NCBI GenBank assembly: GCA_963775275.1
Contig: CAVZII010000005.1
Location: 992,001-1,056,000, forward strand
Direction: 5' to 3'
Origin: JANWHQ01 sp963775275
Lineage (GTDB): Bacteria; Pseudomonadota; Alphaproteobacteria; Caulobacterales; Caulobacteraceae
Length of the DNA stretch: 64,000 nt
The notes under the pieces were generated by a model, which searched no databases, had not been told where the DNA came from, and saw only the letters and a list, made by a program, of their open reading frames with translations. The stretch's first letter is position 1. Every line of letters starts with the position of its first letter. This document shows, in pieces, positions 34,740-43,649 of the stretch. A program made the position numbers and the translations under genes.

Positions 34740-36506
34740 ATGACCACGACGGCGGCGGCCAAGGAGCGACGTTCGCTGGTCCTGCGCGTGTTCAGGACCT
34801 ACCTGGCGCCGCATTGGCCCTCGCTCCTGATGACCCTGATCTGCGCGGCCCTGGTCGGGGCCCTCGCGGGCGTCCTGTCCTACCTGCTGGAGCCGGCGGT
34901 GCGCCGCCTGTTCATCCACCCCGAGCCCGCGGCCCTGGTCTGGCTGCCCCTGATCATCGTCGCCGTCGGCGTCCTGCGGGGCCTTTGCCAGCTTGTCCAG
35001 GCCGTCCTGACCAATCGCCTCGGCAATCGCATGGTGGCCGACGTCCAGGTGGAGCTGTTCGGCCATCTTTTGCACGCCGACCTCGGCCGGCTGCGATCGA
35101 GCCACACCGGATCCTACGTCTCCTCGGTCCTTTACGACGCGGGCCTGATCCGCGACGCCGCCACCTCGGGGCTGGTGAACTACACGCAGAACCTGCTCAC
35201 CGTGGTCGCCGCGGCGGTGGTTCTTGTGGTCGAGGACGTGGTCCTGGCGGGGATCGTGCTCGTCGCCGCGCCGCTGACGGCCTGGATCATGCGCCGGTTC
35301 GTGCGGCGCACGCGCACGGCGGCCCTCAGCGCGATGGAGGAGACTTCCGCCCTTTCCACCGCGGTGATGGAGAGCCTGGACGGCATCAAGATCGTCAAGA
35401 TCGAGAACCGCGAGGCCCAGGAACAGGCGCGCGTGGGCGAGGTCGTGCGCCGCCGCCTCGGACACCTGATCCGGGGCGCCAACGCCAAGGCCCTGGCCGC
35501 GCCGGCGACCGACACCCTGATGACCGGCGTGATGGCGGTCATCATCGCCTATGCCGGCTGGCGATCGCTGCATGGCCACGGCGAGATCAGCCGTCTTCTG
35601 GCCTTCATCGTCGCCCTGGCTTTCGGCTCGCAGGCCCTGCGCTTCCTGGCCAACTACCAGACGGTCCTGACCGAGGGCCTGGCGGCGGCGCGGCGGCTGT
35701 TCGACGCCCTCGACATCGAGCCCGAGATCCGCGACCGGCCCGGCGCCAGGACGCTCGCGCGCGCCCGGGGCGCCATCGCCTTCGAGGACGTCCGCTTCGC
35801 CTACGCCGAGGGCGCGGCGGCGCTGGACGGCGTCACGCTCAGGGCCGACCCCGGCCAGACCGTCGCGCTGGTCGGACCTTCGGGCGGCGGCAAGACCACG
35901 ATCCTGAACCTGATCCCCCGCTTCTACGACGTGGACGCCGGGCGCATCACCCTGGACGGGACGGATATCCGCGAGCTGACCCTGGCGTCGCTGCGAGCCC
36001 AGATCGCGCTGGTCACCCAGGAGCCCTTCCTCTTCGACGACACGGTCAGGGCCAACATCGCCTATTCGCAGCCAAACGCCGCCGAAGCCGAGATCGAGGC
36101 CGCCGCACGGGCCGCCGCCGCGCACGAGTTCATCCTGGAGCTGCCCGGCGGCTACGAGGCCCAGGTCGGCGAGGCGGGCGCGCGGCTTTCCGGCGGCCAG
36201 CGGCAGAGGATCGCCATCGCCCGGGCCTTCCTCAAGGACGCGCCGATCCTGCTGCTCGACGAGGCCACCAGCGCGCTCGACACCGAGAGCGAGGCCAAGG
36301 TGCAGGAGGCGCTGGAGCGGCTGATGGCCGGACGCACCACCCTGATCATCGCCCACCGCCTGTCCACCGTGCGCAATGCGGACGTCATCTACGTCGTGGA
36401 CCGCGGGCGGGTGGTGGAGACCGGCGCCCATGAGGGGCTGATGGCCGAGGACGGGCTCTACGCCAGGCTGGCCAAGAGCCAGAACCTCGAGGCGGAGGCG
36501 GCGTGA
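34740..36506 (+). CDS. ABC transporter, ATP-binding and permease in one chain (MsbA-like)
   Basis: A 588-residue half-transporter. About six membrane spans occupy residues 20-310. The ATPase has Walker A GPSGGGKTT near 380, Q-loop VTQEPFLFDD, signature LSGGQRQRIAIARA, Walker B ILLLDEATSALD and switch AHRLST. Placement just before a DUF374 acyltransferase, waaA and lpxK suggests it flips lipid A-core across the inner membrane, as MsbA does, though substrate is inferred from neighbours. It couples to the next gene by a 4-base GTGA overlap. Confidence 0.9.
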   Translation: MTTTAAAKERRSLVLRVFRTYLAPHWPSLLMTLICAALVGALAGVLSYLLEPAVRRLFIHPEPAALVWLPLIIVAVGVLRGLCQLVQAVLTNRLGNRMVADVQVELFGHLLHADLGRLRSSHTGSYVSSVLYDAGLIRDAATSGLVNYTQNLLTVVAAAVVLVVEDVVLAGIVLVAAPLTAWIMRRFVRRTRTAALSAMEETSALSTAVMESLDGIKIVKIENREAQEQARVGEVVRRRLGHLIRGANAKALAAPATDTLMTGVMAVIIAYAGWRSLHGHGEISRLLAFIVALAFGSQALRFLANYQTVLTEGLAAARRLFDALDIEPEIRDRPGARTLARARGAIAFEDVRFAYAEGAAALDGVTLRADPGQTVALVGPSGGGKTTILNLIPRFYDVDAGRITLDGTDIRELTLASLRAQIALVTQEPFLFDDTVRANIAYSQPNAAEAEIEAAARAAAAHEFILELPGGYEAQVGEAGARLSGGQRQRIAIARAFLKDAPILLLDEATSALDTESEAKVQEALERLMAGRTTLIIAHRLSTVRNADVIYVVDRGRVVETGAHEGLMAEDGLYARLAKSQNLEAEAA

Positions 36507-37198
36507 AGGCCCTCCTGCGCTCGGCGCCCGTGCAGACGATCCTGGCCCTGCTGCTGGCGGGCTATCTGTGGCTGGTGCTGCGCACCATCCGCTGGAAGGT
36601 GCTGAACCGGCCTCCCGCGGACGCTCTTCTGGCCGACCCCCGGGGCTTCATCGTCTGCTTCTGGCACGGCCGGATCGCGGCCTCGATCGGCGCCCAGCCC
36701 ATGTGCCGGCCGCGCCGCCCCACGCGCCTCATCATCTCCCTGTCCCCGGACGGGGAGTTCATCGCCAGGGCCATGGCCATGATGGACCTGCCCTCCTTCC
36801 GCGGCTCTTCGCGCAAGACCAAGGACCGCAAGCGCATGGCGAGCGGCGGGAACGTCTATCGCCAGTCGCTCGACTGGCTGCGCCAGGGCGGAATCCTCAT
36901 CCTGACGCCCGACGGCCCGCGCGGACCGGCCGAAGACATGGCCGAAGGCCCGGTGCGCATGGCCGCCCGCACGGGCTCGGCGGTAATCCTGATGGGCCTG
37001 GCGACCCGGCCCGCCGTCCGCCTGAACGGCTGGGACCGGATGCAGCTGCCGATCCCGTTCGGCCGCGGGATCATCGTCTTCGATGGCCCCCATCACGCGC
37101 CCGAGGACCCGGGGCCAGAGGCGATGCTGGAGCTGCGCCGCGGCTGGTCCGCCCGCCTCAGCGCCGCCACCCGCGCCGCCGAGGCCGAGCTGGCATGA
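36503..37198 (+). CDS. Lysophospholipid acyltransferase family protein (DUF374)
   Basis: A 231-residue membrane-associated protein with a hydrophobic N-terminus (residues 8-27). FCFWHGRIA-like sequence FIVCFWHGRIAAS holds the acyltransferase HG, then LSPDGEFIARAM and LTPDGPRGPAE, the signature of DUF374. The family often acylates lipid A or related lipids. GTG start at 36503 overlaps the exporter stop. Directly before waaA, so a role in lipid A is likely. Confidence 0.87.
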   Translation: MKALLRSAPVQTILALLLAGYLWLVLRTIRWKVLNRPPADALLADPRGFIVCFWHGRIAASIGAQPMCRPRRPTRLIISLSPDGEFIARAMAMMDLPSFRGSSRKTKDRKRMASGGNVYRQSLDWLRQGGILILTPDGPRGPAEDMAEGPVRMAARTGSAVILMGLATRPAVRLNGWDRMQLPIPFGRGIIVFDGPHHAPEDPGPEAMLELRRGWSARLSAATRAAEAELA

Positions 37199-37226
37199 TC
37201 CTCCTTCGCCAAGGCTGCGGAGGATC
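37197..37226. repeat. Palindromic hairpin after the DUF374 gene
   Basis: GATCCTCC at 37197-37204 pairs with GGAGGATC at 37219-37226, and an inner GCC/GGC extends the stem. Downstream GCTCCCG and CGGGAGC form a second pair at about 37271-37295. The region separates two genes that otherwise would be coupled and could mark an internal transcript end or processing site. No T run. Confidence 0.45.
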
Positions 37227-37304
37227 CATCCTCATTGGATCTATCCTTCGAAGCTTTCGCCGTCGCGGAAGCTCCCGGCCAGCGACCGGCGGGAGCGAAG
37301 TGGG

Positions 37305-38576
37305 ATGAGCCGCTGGCCGGCGCCGCTGCGCCTGTACGCCCTGGCGACCGGGCTGGCCGAACCGCTGGCGCCCCTGCTGCTGTCCGCCCGGGCGCGGCGG
37401 GGCAAGGAGGACCCCGGCCGGCAGGCCGAGCGGCTCGGCCGCGCTTCGGCGGCGAGGCCCGAGGGGCCGCTCGTCTGGATCCACGCCGCCAGCGTCGGCG
37501 AGAGCCTGTCGCACCTGCCGATCGTCGAGCGGCTCGCGCACGAGCGGCCGGATGTCGCCGTGCTCGTCACCTCCGGGACGCGGACCTCCGCCGAGCTGAT
37601 GGCAGAGCGGCTGCCGCCGGGCGCGATCCACCAGTACGTCCCGATCGATGCGCCCGGCGCCGCGCGCCGGTTCTTCGCCCACTGGCGCCCTGATCTCGCG
37701 CTGTTCGTGGAAAGCGAGCTGTGGCCCAACATCCTGCGGGCCGCCAAGGCCCGTGGCGCGCGCCTGAGCCTGATCGGCGCGCGGCTCTCGGAGAAGAGCG
37801 CAAGGGCCTGGGCGCGAGCGCCGACCTCGGCGAAGGCGATGCTGAGCCTCTTCGACGCGATCTGGGCCCAGGACTCCTTCACGCGTGAGACCATCGAGAA
37901 TCTCGGGATCGAGGTGGCTGGCCGCCTCGACCTCAAGCGTCTGGCCGGCCCACTGCCCTGCGACGACGCCGAACTGGCGCGCCTCAAGGCGGCGATCGCC
38001 GGCCGCCCCGTGCTGCTCGCCGCCAGCACCCATCCGGGCGAGGAGGCCCTGATCGCCGCCGCCGCACGGGGGACCGCGCCCGCCCCCCTGCTGATTATCG
38101 TCCCGCGCCACCCCGAGCGCGGCGGCGAGGTCGCGGCGGCCCTGGCGGCCGAGGGCTGGACCATTGCGCGCCGGTCGCAGGGCGAGCTCCCGGGCCCCCA
38201 GACCACGGCCTATGTGGCCGACACCCTGGGCGAGCTCGGCCTCTTCTATCGCCTGGCCGACGCGGTCGCGCTCGGCGGAGCGTTCGTCGAGGGTCTGGCC
38301 GGCCACAACCCCCTCGAGCCCGCAAGGCTCGGCCGCGCGGTCGTGACCGGGCCGCATGTCGACGCCTTCGCCGACATCTACGCCGAGCTGACGGCCGCCA
38401 GGGCGGTCCTGATCGCCAGGAATGCGGACGAGCTGGCGGTGGCGCTGAGCGCCCTGGTCGGCGAGCCCGGCATGGCCGCGGCGCTCGGCGAGCACGCCAA
38501 GGCCGCTGCCGAAGGGGGCCGCGAGGGCTTCGAGGCGGCCTGGGCCGGGCTGACGCAGCTCTTGCCTCCCGCATGA
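37305..38576 (+). CDS. waaA: 3-deoxy-D-manno-octulosonic acid transferase
   Basis: Adds Kdo to lipid IVA at the inner membrane. A 423-residue protein with an N-terminal anchor region, GPLVWIHAASVGESLS near residue 52 (catalytic Glu), FVESELWPNIL near 136, and SEKSARAWAR and GHNPLEPARLG near the C-terminal donor site. ATG 37305 follows the intergenic hairpins. Its stop overlaps the lpxK start (ATGA), so the two are coupled. Confidence 0.95.
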   Translation: MSRWPAPLRLYALATGLAEPLAPLLLSARARRGKEDPGRQAERLGRASAARPEGPLVWIHAASVGESLSHLPIVERLAHERPDVAVLVTSGTRTSAELMAERLPPGAIHQYVPIDAPGAARRFFAHWRPDLALFVESELWPNILRAAKARGARLSLIGARLSEKSARAWARAPTSAKAMLSLFDAIWAQDSFTRETIENLGIEVAGRLDLKRLAGPLPCDDAELARLKAAIAGRPVLLAASTHPGEEALIAAAARGTAPAPLLIIVPRHPERGGEVAAALAAEGWTIARRSQGELPGPQTTAYVADTLGELGLFYRLADAVALGGAFVEGLAGHNPLEPARLGRAVVTGPHVDAFADIYAELTAARAVLIARNADELAVALSALVGEPGMAAALGEHAKAAAEGGREGFEAAWAGLTQLLPPA

Positions 38577-39618
38577 AGCTCACGACGCCCAGGTGGTGGT
38601 ACCAGCGGCGAAGCGCGCCGGCCCCGCTGACGCGGCTTGCGCTGAGGCCGCTCTCCTGGATCTGGGCCTGGGCGACCGCCCGCCGGATCGGCGGCGGACC
38701 CGGCTATGATCCCGGCGTCCCGGTGATCTGCGTCGGCAACCTCACCGTCGGCGGCGCGGGCAAGACCCCGGTCGCGCGCGAGATTCTGCGCCGGCTGACC
38801 GCCCGGGGCGTCAAGGCCGCGGCGCTGTCGCGGGGCCACGGCGGCCGGCTCGAGGGGCCCGTCCGGGTCGATCCCGTGCGCCACACGTCCGATCAGGTCG
38901 GCGACGAGCCCCTGATGCTGGCCAGGGACGTGACGGCATGGGTCGCGCGCGACCGCGCCGCCGGGGCGCGGGCGGCCGTGGCGGCGGGCGCCGAGGCGCT
39001 GGTCCTGGACGACGGGCACCAGAACCCGGCCCTGCGCAAGGCCCTGTCCCTGGTGGTGGTCGACGGCGGAGACTTCGCGACGGCGAGTGGCCCTTCGGCG
39101 ACGGCGCGGTCTTCCCCTCGGGGCCCATGCGTGAGCCGCTCCGCACGGGCCTGGAGCGCGCCGACGCGACGGTCCTGCTCCTGCCCGTCGGGCTCGACCG
39201 GCCGGACCCCGAGCTCATGGCCGCCCTCGCGGGGCGGCCCGTGCTGGTCGCCCGTCTGGAGCCGGCCGCCCCGCCTCCGCAAGGCCCGCAGCTCGGCTTC
39301 GCCGGCGTCGCCAAACCGTGGAAGGTGGAGCGCGCGCTCGAGGCGGCGGGCTGCCGTCTTGCGGACTTCGCGCCCCTGCCCGACCACGCGCGCCTGGACG
39401 AGCGTCTCCTGCGGTTCCTGGCGCGAAGGGCTGAGGCGGCCGGCGCGGAACTCGTCACCACCGAGAAAGACTGGGTTCGGCTGCCGCCTGCCTGGCGCGG
39501 CCGGATCGCGGCCTGGCCCGTGCGCGTCCGGTTCGAGGACGAGACCGGCCTCGACCGGCTGCTGGATCAGGCGCTGGACGCGCCTACGTTTGACGCCTCG
39601 CCTTCCGCGGCCCGCTGA
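38573..39618 (+). CDS. lpxK: Tetraacyldisaccharide 4'-kinase, frameshifted
   Basis: Phosphorylates lipid A disaccharide at 4'. The first frame has VICVGNLTVGGAGKTPVARE (P-loop) and VLDDGHQNPALRK, then loses similarity after SLVVVDG near 39066. The protein resumes in another frame with EWPFGDGAVFPSGPMREPL and continues through TTEKDWVRLPP near the end to the stop at 39618. The expected family sequence there is DGETRDGEWPFGDG, which fits removal of two single bases near 39067-39076 or addition of one. Likely a sequencing error, as LpxK is normally essential when lipid A is made. Ends antisense to purD for 52 bases. Confidence 0.88.
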
Positions 39619-40880
39619 AGCGCGCGCCAGCCGATGTCCGTGCGATGGAAGCCCTCGGGCCAGTCGATCCTTCCGACGGCGGCATAGGCCCGCTCGCGCG
39701 CGGTCGCCAGGTCGGGGCCCCGCGCGCAGACGTTCAGCACGCGCCCGCCGGCGGCGCGCAGCGTCCCGTCCGGATCGCGCTTGGTCCCCGCATGGAAGAC
39801 CACCACATCCGGCCCGAAATCCTGCTCCGCGCCACGGATGATCGAGCCCGTCACCGGGCTCTGCGGATAGCCGCGCGCGGCCATGACCACGCAGATGGCG
39901 CAGTCGTCACGCCAGCGCGGCTCGGGCAGGCCCTTCAGCGAGCCTGTCGCGCAGGCATGCAGATAGGGGACGATGTCGTCCTGGAGCCGGAGCATCAGGG
40001 TCTGGCACTCCGGATCGCCGAACCGGGCGTTGAACTCCACCAGCTTGGGCCCGTGTTCGGTGACCATCAGCCCGGCGAACAGCACGCCGCGGTAGGGCGC
40101 GCCCTCGGCGGCGATGCCCTGGAGCGCGGGAGCGATCAGGCGCCGGCGCGCGGTCTCCATGTGATCGGGCGTGAGCACCGGCGCGGGCGAATAGGTCCCC
40201 ATGCCGCCGGTGTTGGGGCCGAGGTCGCCGTCGAAGGCGCGCTTGTGGTCCTGGGCGGCGCCGAAGAGGACGAAGTCCTGTCCGTCGCTGAGGGCGAAGA
40301 GCGACGCCTCTTCGCCCTGCATGAACTCCTCGATGACGATCCGGGCGCCGGCCTGACCGAACCTGCCGTCGAGCATGTCCGCGATGGCGGCCCCGGCGTC
40401 CGCGCGCGTGTCGGCGATCACCACGCCCTTCCCGGCGGCCAGGCCGTCGGCCTTGATCACATAGGGCGGCGAGAAGCGGTCGAGCGCCGCCTGAGCCTCC
40501 GCCGCCTCGTCGAACACGGCGTAGCCGGCCGTCGGCAGATCGTGGCGGACGCAGAACGCCTTGGTGAAGGCCTTGGACGACTCCAGCCGCCCGGCCGCCG
40601 CCGTGGGGCCGAAGCAGGCGATCCCGGCCTCGGCCAGCTGGTCGGCGAGGCCCGCCTCGACCGCCGCCTCGGGACCGATCACCACGAGATCCGCCTTCAT
40701 CTGGAGCGCCAGGGCGAGCTGACCCTCCACGTCCGTCGCGGCGACCGGCCGCGTTTCGCCCAGCATCGCCATGCCCGGGTTGCCGGGCGCGCAGACCAGC
40801 CGCCCCAGGAGCGACGACTGTGCGATCTTCCAGGCCAGGGAATGCTCGCGCCCGCCCGAGCCGACCACCAGGATGTCCAT
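39567..40880 (-). CDS. purD: Phosphoribosylamine-glycine ligase
   Basis: An ATP-grasp enzyme of purine synthesis (GAR synthetase), 437 residues. MDILVVGSGGREHSLAWKIA opens the N-domain. SPPYVIKADGLAAGKGVVI is the ATP-grasp loop, LGPNTGGMGTYSPAP near 230 and VEFNARFGDPECQ near 290 are diagnostic. The start at 40880 is from family length. The C-terminus runs about a dozen residues past the usual end, which overlaps the lpxK 3' end on the other strand. Diverges from the first pentapeptide gene. Confidence 0.95.
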   Translation of the reverse strand: MDILVVGSGGREHSLAWKIAQSSLLGRLVCAPGNPGMAMLGETRPVAATDVEGQLALALQMKADLVVIGPEAAVEAGLADQLAEAGIACFGPTAAAGRLESSKAFTKAFCVRHDLPTAGYAVFDEAAEAQAALDRFSPPYVIKADGLAAGKGVVIADTRADAGAAIADMLDGRFGQAGARIVIEEFMQGEEASLFALSDGQDFVLFGAAQDHKRAFDGDLGPNTGGMGTYSPAPVLTPDHMETARRRLIAPALQGIAAEGAPYRGVLFAGLMVTEHGPKLVEFNARFGDPECQTLMLRLQDDIVPYLHACATGSLKGLPEPRWRDDCAICVVMAARGYPQSPVTGSIIRGAEQDFGPDVVVFHAGTKRDPDGTLRAAGGRVLNVCARGPDLATARERAYAAVGRIDWPEGFHRTDIGWRALQRAAEGEASNVGASSA

Positions 40881-41001
40881 GCCCGTGCTGTGGCCCGGCC
40901 ACCCAAGCCGGTCAAGGCGCAGCACGGCCTCGAACGAGCGCAGGAAGCGAAGCGTTAATCCGTGTCCCGCATAGTCCTTGGGCAACCGACCGGGGGAGTC
41001 G

Positions 41002-42273
41002 ATGACGGCCCAGGGCGCGGCCATCTCCATCAGGCGCCTGTCGCAAGCCGAGGCGGAACTGATCTGCACCAGGCACGAGCGCCTGTGGAGCGCGCGTCCG
41101 GGCGGCGCGCGCGCGGTGTTCTCCTGGGCGGACCTGTCGGGCCTGAACCTGTCGGGCCGCAATCTCGCGGACGCGGACTTCACCGGCGCGATCCTCGAGG
41201 ACACCGACATGTCGGGCTGCCGGCTCGACCACGCCAGCCTGTTCGGGGCGGACCTGCAGAACTGCAACCTCGCCGGCTCCAGCCTCAAGCGCGCGGACCT
41301 CAGAGGCGCCTGTCTTCGGGGGGCCAACCTGACCAATGCCGACCTGTTCGAGGCCGACCTGCGCGAAGGCTCGATCGCGGCGGTGGACAAGCAGCAGGGC
41401 CTCAGGGTGCTGCAGCCGACCATGCGCGCGAGCGAGGCTCAGGGCGCGATCCTGACCGGCGCCAACCTCGAACGCTCGAGGCTTTCGGGCGTAATGGCTG
41501 TGCGGGCGGACTTCACGGACGCGGTGATGAAGGACTGCAAGCTGGTCCGCGCCAACCTGAAGCAGGCCACCTTGCACGGCGCGGACCTCGCCGGCGCGGA
41601 CCTCTCCGGCGCCGACCTCTCGGGCGCGGATCTGCGCGACGCCGTGCTGGTGGGCGCGCGGACGCTGGCCTGCAAGTTCGACGACGCCGACATGGCGGGC
41701 GTCCTGACCGACCAGCCGGCCGGCAAGGATGTGGCCGACCTTCCCTATGCCCAGATGCTCGAGGCCCACGCCCTGTGGTGCGAGACGAACGGGGCGCGCG
41801 GCGAACCGTCCAGCTTCGACAAGGCGGACCTGCGCCGGCTGGGCTCGATCAAGGGCTACAACCTGACCGCCCTCTCAGCACGCGGGACGATCTTCTACGG
41901 CCTGGACATGGAGGGCGTTCAGCTCCAGGGCGCGCGACTTGACGGCGCGGACCTGCGCGCCTGCAACCTCAGGCGCGCGGACCTGCGCGGCGCGCGCCTG
42001 GTGACGGCCAAGCTGGCGGGCGCGGACCTGCGCGAGGCTCAGATGGGCCCCCTGCTGATCGGGTCGGACCGGCTGATGCCCTGCGACCTGACGGAGGCGT
42101 CGCTCAAGGGAGCGGACCTCTCGGGAGCGGACCTCAGGCGCGCGATCCTGGCCCGCGCCGATCTCGCCAAGGCCAATTTCACCGGCGCGATCATGAAGCA
42201 CGCCGACATCGCGGGCGCTGAGCTGCGCATGGCGCGGGGCCTGGAGATCCTTTTCCAGGGCGGGTCCGGTTAA
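41002..42273 (+). CDS. Pentapeptide-repeat protein A
   Basis: A 423-residue protein built mainly of A(D/N)LxG repeats. N-terminal motif RRLSQAEAELICTRHERLW with GGARAVFSWADLSGLNL leads into a first repeat block (about 35-230). A non-repeat linker with HALWCETNG near 265 separates it from a second block (about 285-415). Pentapeptide repeats form a right-handed quadrilateral helix; some shield gyrase, others have unknown roles. GGGGGAG before ATG 41002 sets the start. A related gene follows at once. No signal peptide. Confidence 0.9.
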   Translation: MTAQGAAISIRRLSQAEAELICTRHERLWSARPGGARAVFSWADLSGLNLSGRNLADADFTGAILEDTDMSGCRLDHASLFGADLQNCNLAGSSLKRADLRGACLRGANLTNADLFEADLREGSIAAVDKQQGLRVLQPTMRASEAQGAILTGANLERSRLSGVMAVRADFTDAVMKDCKLVRANLKQATLHGADLAGADLSGADLSGADLRDAVLVGARTLACKFDDADMAGVLTDQPAGKDVADLPYAQMLEAHALWCETNGARGEPSSFDKADLRRLGSIKGYNLTALSARGTIFYGLDMEGVQLQGARLDGADLRACNLRRADLRGARLVTAKLAGADLREAQMGPLLIGSDRLMPCDLTEASLKGADLSGADLRRAILARADLAKANFTGAIMKHADIAGAELRMARGLEILFQGGSG

Positions 42274-42323
42274 CCGCTCGGCCACCTTCGCCGGCTAGGC
42301 TGAGACAAACGGGGACGACGCAT

Positions 42324-43586
42324 TTGGGTGCGATTCAGGCTAGCCGTCGGCGACTGAGCCAGGCCGAGTTCGAAATCATCGTCTCGGCGCATGAGCGTTT
42401 CGTCGCCGGCAAGTCGGGAGGTCGGCGCGCCTGCCTGACCTTCGCGGATCTGTCGGGGCTGGACTTTCGACAGCGCGAGCTTTCGGACGCGGACATGTCG
42501 GGCTGCGTCTTCGACGGCGCGATCCTGATCGGCGTCAGGATGCAACGGGCCAATCTGTTCGGCGGCTCCTTCCGCGGGGCAGACCTGCGCCGCGCCCAGC
42601 TGGTGCGCGCGGACCTGCGCGGCGCCTGCCTTCGGGGAGCCGACCTGCAGGGCGCGGACCTGACCGGCGCGGACTTCCGCGAGGGCCAGATCGCCATCCC
42701 GCATCCGCGCAAGGGCCTGGACACCATCCGCCACGAGACGCGCGCGGGCGAGGCCGACCAGGCCAATTTCGCCGGCGCCACCCTGGACGGCACGAACTTC
42801 GATGGCGTCTCGGCCTTCGCGGCCGATTTCACCGACTGCTCGATGAAGGGGGCCAAGCTCTCCGGGGCCAACCTGAAGGACGCCAACCTCTCGGGCGCGA
42901 TCCTCGAGAACGCGGTCTTCGCCGGCGCCAAGATGCAGGGGGCGCGGCTGACCGGCGCGGTCCTGACCGGCGTCGACGTGGCCGAGATGCGTCAGTCCGG
43001 CGCGGACCTGTCGGCCTGCCTCAACGAGCCGGCCCCGGACCCCGCGCGGACGAGCGCCCTGATCGAGCGCGCCAAGGGCAACCAGCGCTGGTGCGAAAGC
43101 GGAGGGCGCGAAGCCAGACCGGCGATGTTCGACGGCGAGGACCTCAGAGCCCTGACCGACGCCCTGCGCGGATCCAAGCTCACCGCGATGTCGGCCAAGG
43201 GCGCATGCATGGTCGGGCTGGACCTGACAGGCGCCCACCTCCAGGGCGCCAATCTCGAAGGCGCGGACCTTCGCGGCGCGATCCTCGTCGGGGCGGACCT
43301 CAGGGGGGCGCGGCTGAACAGTGCGAACCTCACCAAGGCCCAGCTCAGGAAGGCGATCCTCAGCGCCCTGCCGCTCGGCGCGGGCCGCTCGACCTCCACG
43401 CATATGCAGGGCGCGCGCCTGCGCTATGCGGCCTTGCAGGGCGCCGACCTCACCGGCGCGACGCTCGACCAGGCCGACCTGCGCGGCGCGGACTTCTCGG
43501 GCGCTGTGCTCAAGGGCGCGAGCTTTCGCGGGACGGACGTCGCCGCCGCCGTCGGCATGGACTTCAACCAGGAAGCCGCCGCTTGA
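42324..43586 (+). CDS. Pentapeptide-repeat protein B
   Basis: A 420-residue paralogue of the preceding protein. It shares the N-terminal motif RRRLSQAEFEIIVSAHERF and GGRRACLTFADLSGLDF, two repeat blocks, and the linker motif QRWCESGG near 257 followed by EDLRALTD. TTG 42324 is the start giving the aligned N-terminus; GGGGAC precedes. The 50-base gap suggests one transcript with gene A, and the shared layout suggests tandem duplication with divergence. Function unknown. Confidence 0.88.
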   Translation: MGAIQASRRRLSQAEFEIIVSAHERFVAGKSGGRRACLTFADLSGLDFRQRELSDADMSGCVFDGAILIGVRMQRANLFGGSFRGADLRRAQLVRADLRGACLRGADLQGADLTGADFREGQIAIPHPRKGLDTIRHETRAGEADQANFAGATLDGTNFDGVSAFAADFTDCSMKGAKLSGANLKDANLSGAILENAVFAGAKMQGARLTGAVLTGVDVAEMRQSGADLSACLNEPAPDPARTSALIERAKGNQRWCESGGREARPAMFDGEDLRALTDALRGSKLTAMSAKGACMVGLDLTGAHLQGANLEGADLRGAILVGADLRGARLNSANLTKAQLRKAILSALPLGAGRSTSTHMQGARLRYAALQGADLTGATLDQADLRGADFSGAVLKGASFRGTDVAAAVGMDFNQEAAA

Positions 43587-43593
43587 ACGAGCA

Positions 43594-43625
43594 AGGGCGA
43601 CGCCGGCTCACGCCGACGCCGCCCT
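43594..43625. repeat. Imperfect inverted repeat between convergent pentapeptide and hsp20 ends
   Basis: AGGGCGACGCCGGC and GCCGACGCCGCCCT pair with two mismatches over a four-base loop, followed by GAAAA and a GCCCCGGGGC palindrome. Probably a shared transcript end of the convergent genes, though no T run follows on the plus strand. Confidence 0.35.
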
Positions 43626-43649
43626 GAAAAGCCCCGGGGCCTGGGTCGA

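Noticed and set aside
34700..34740. TTGACA at about 34705 as a promoter of the ABC exporter
   Set aside because: It is too close to the start codon for a matching -10 element and leader; none was visible.
37083..37304. Upstream extension of waaA
   Set aside because: The added residues overlap the DUF374 gene and hairpins and have no similarity; the ATG at 37305 starts the family N-terminus.
38938..39618. A separate gene for the second half of lpxK
   Set aside because: Same reasoning: its start is non-homologous and LpxK similarity continues from the upstream frame.
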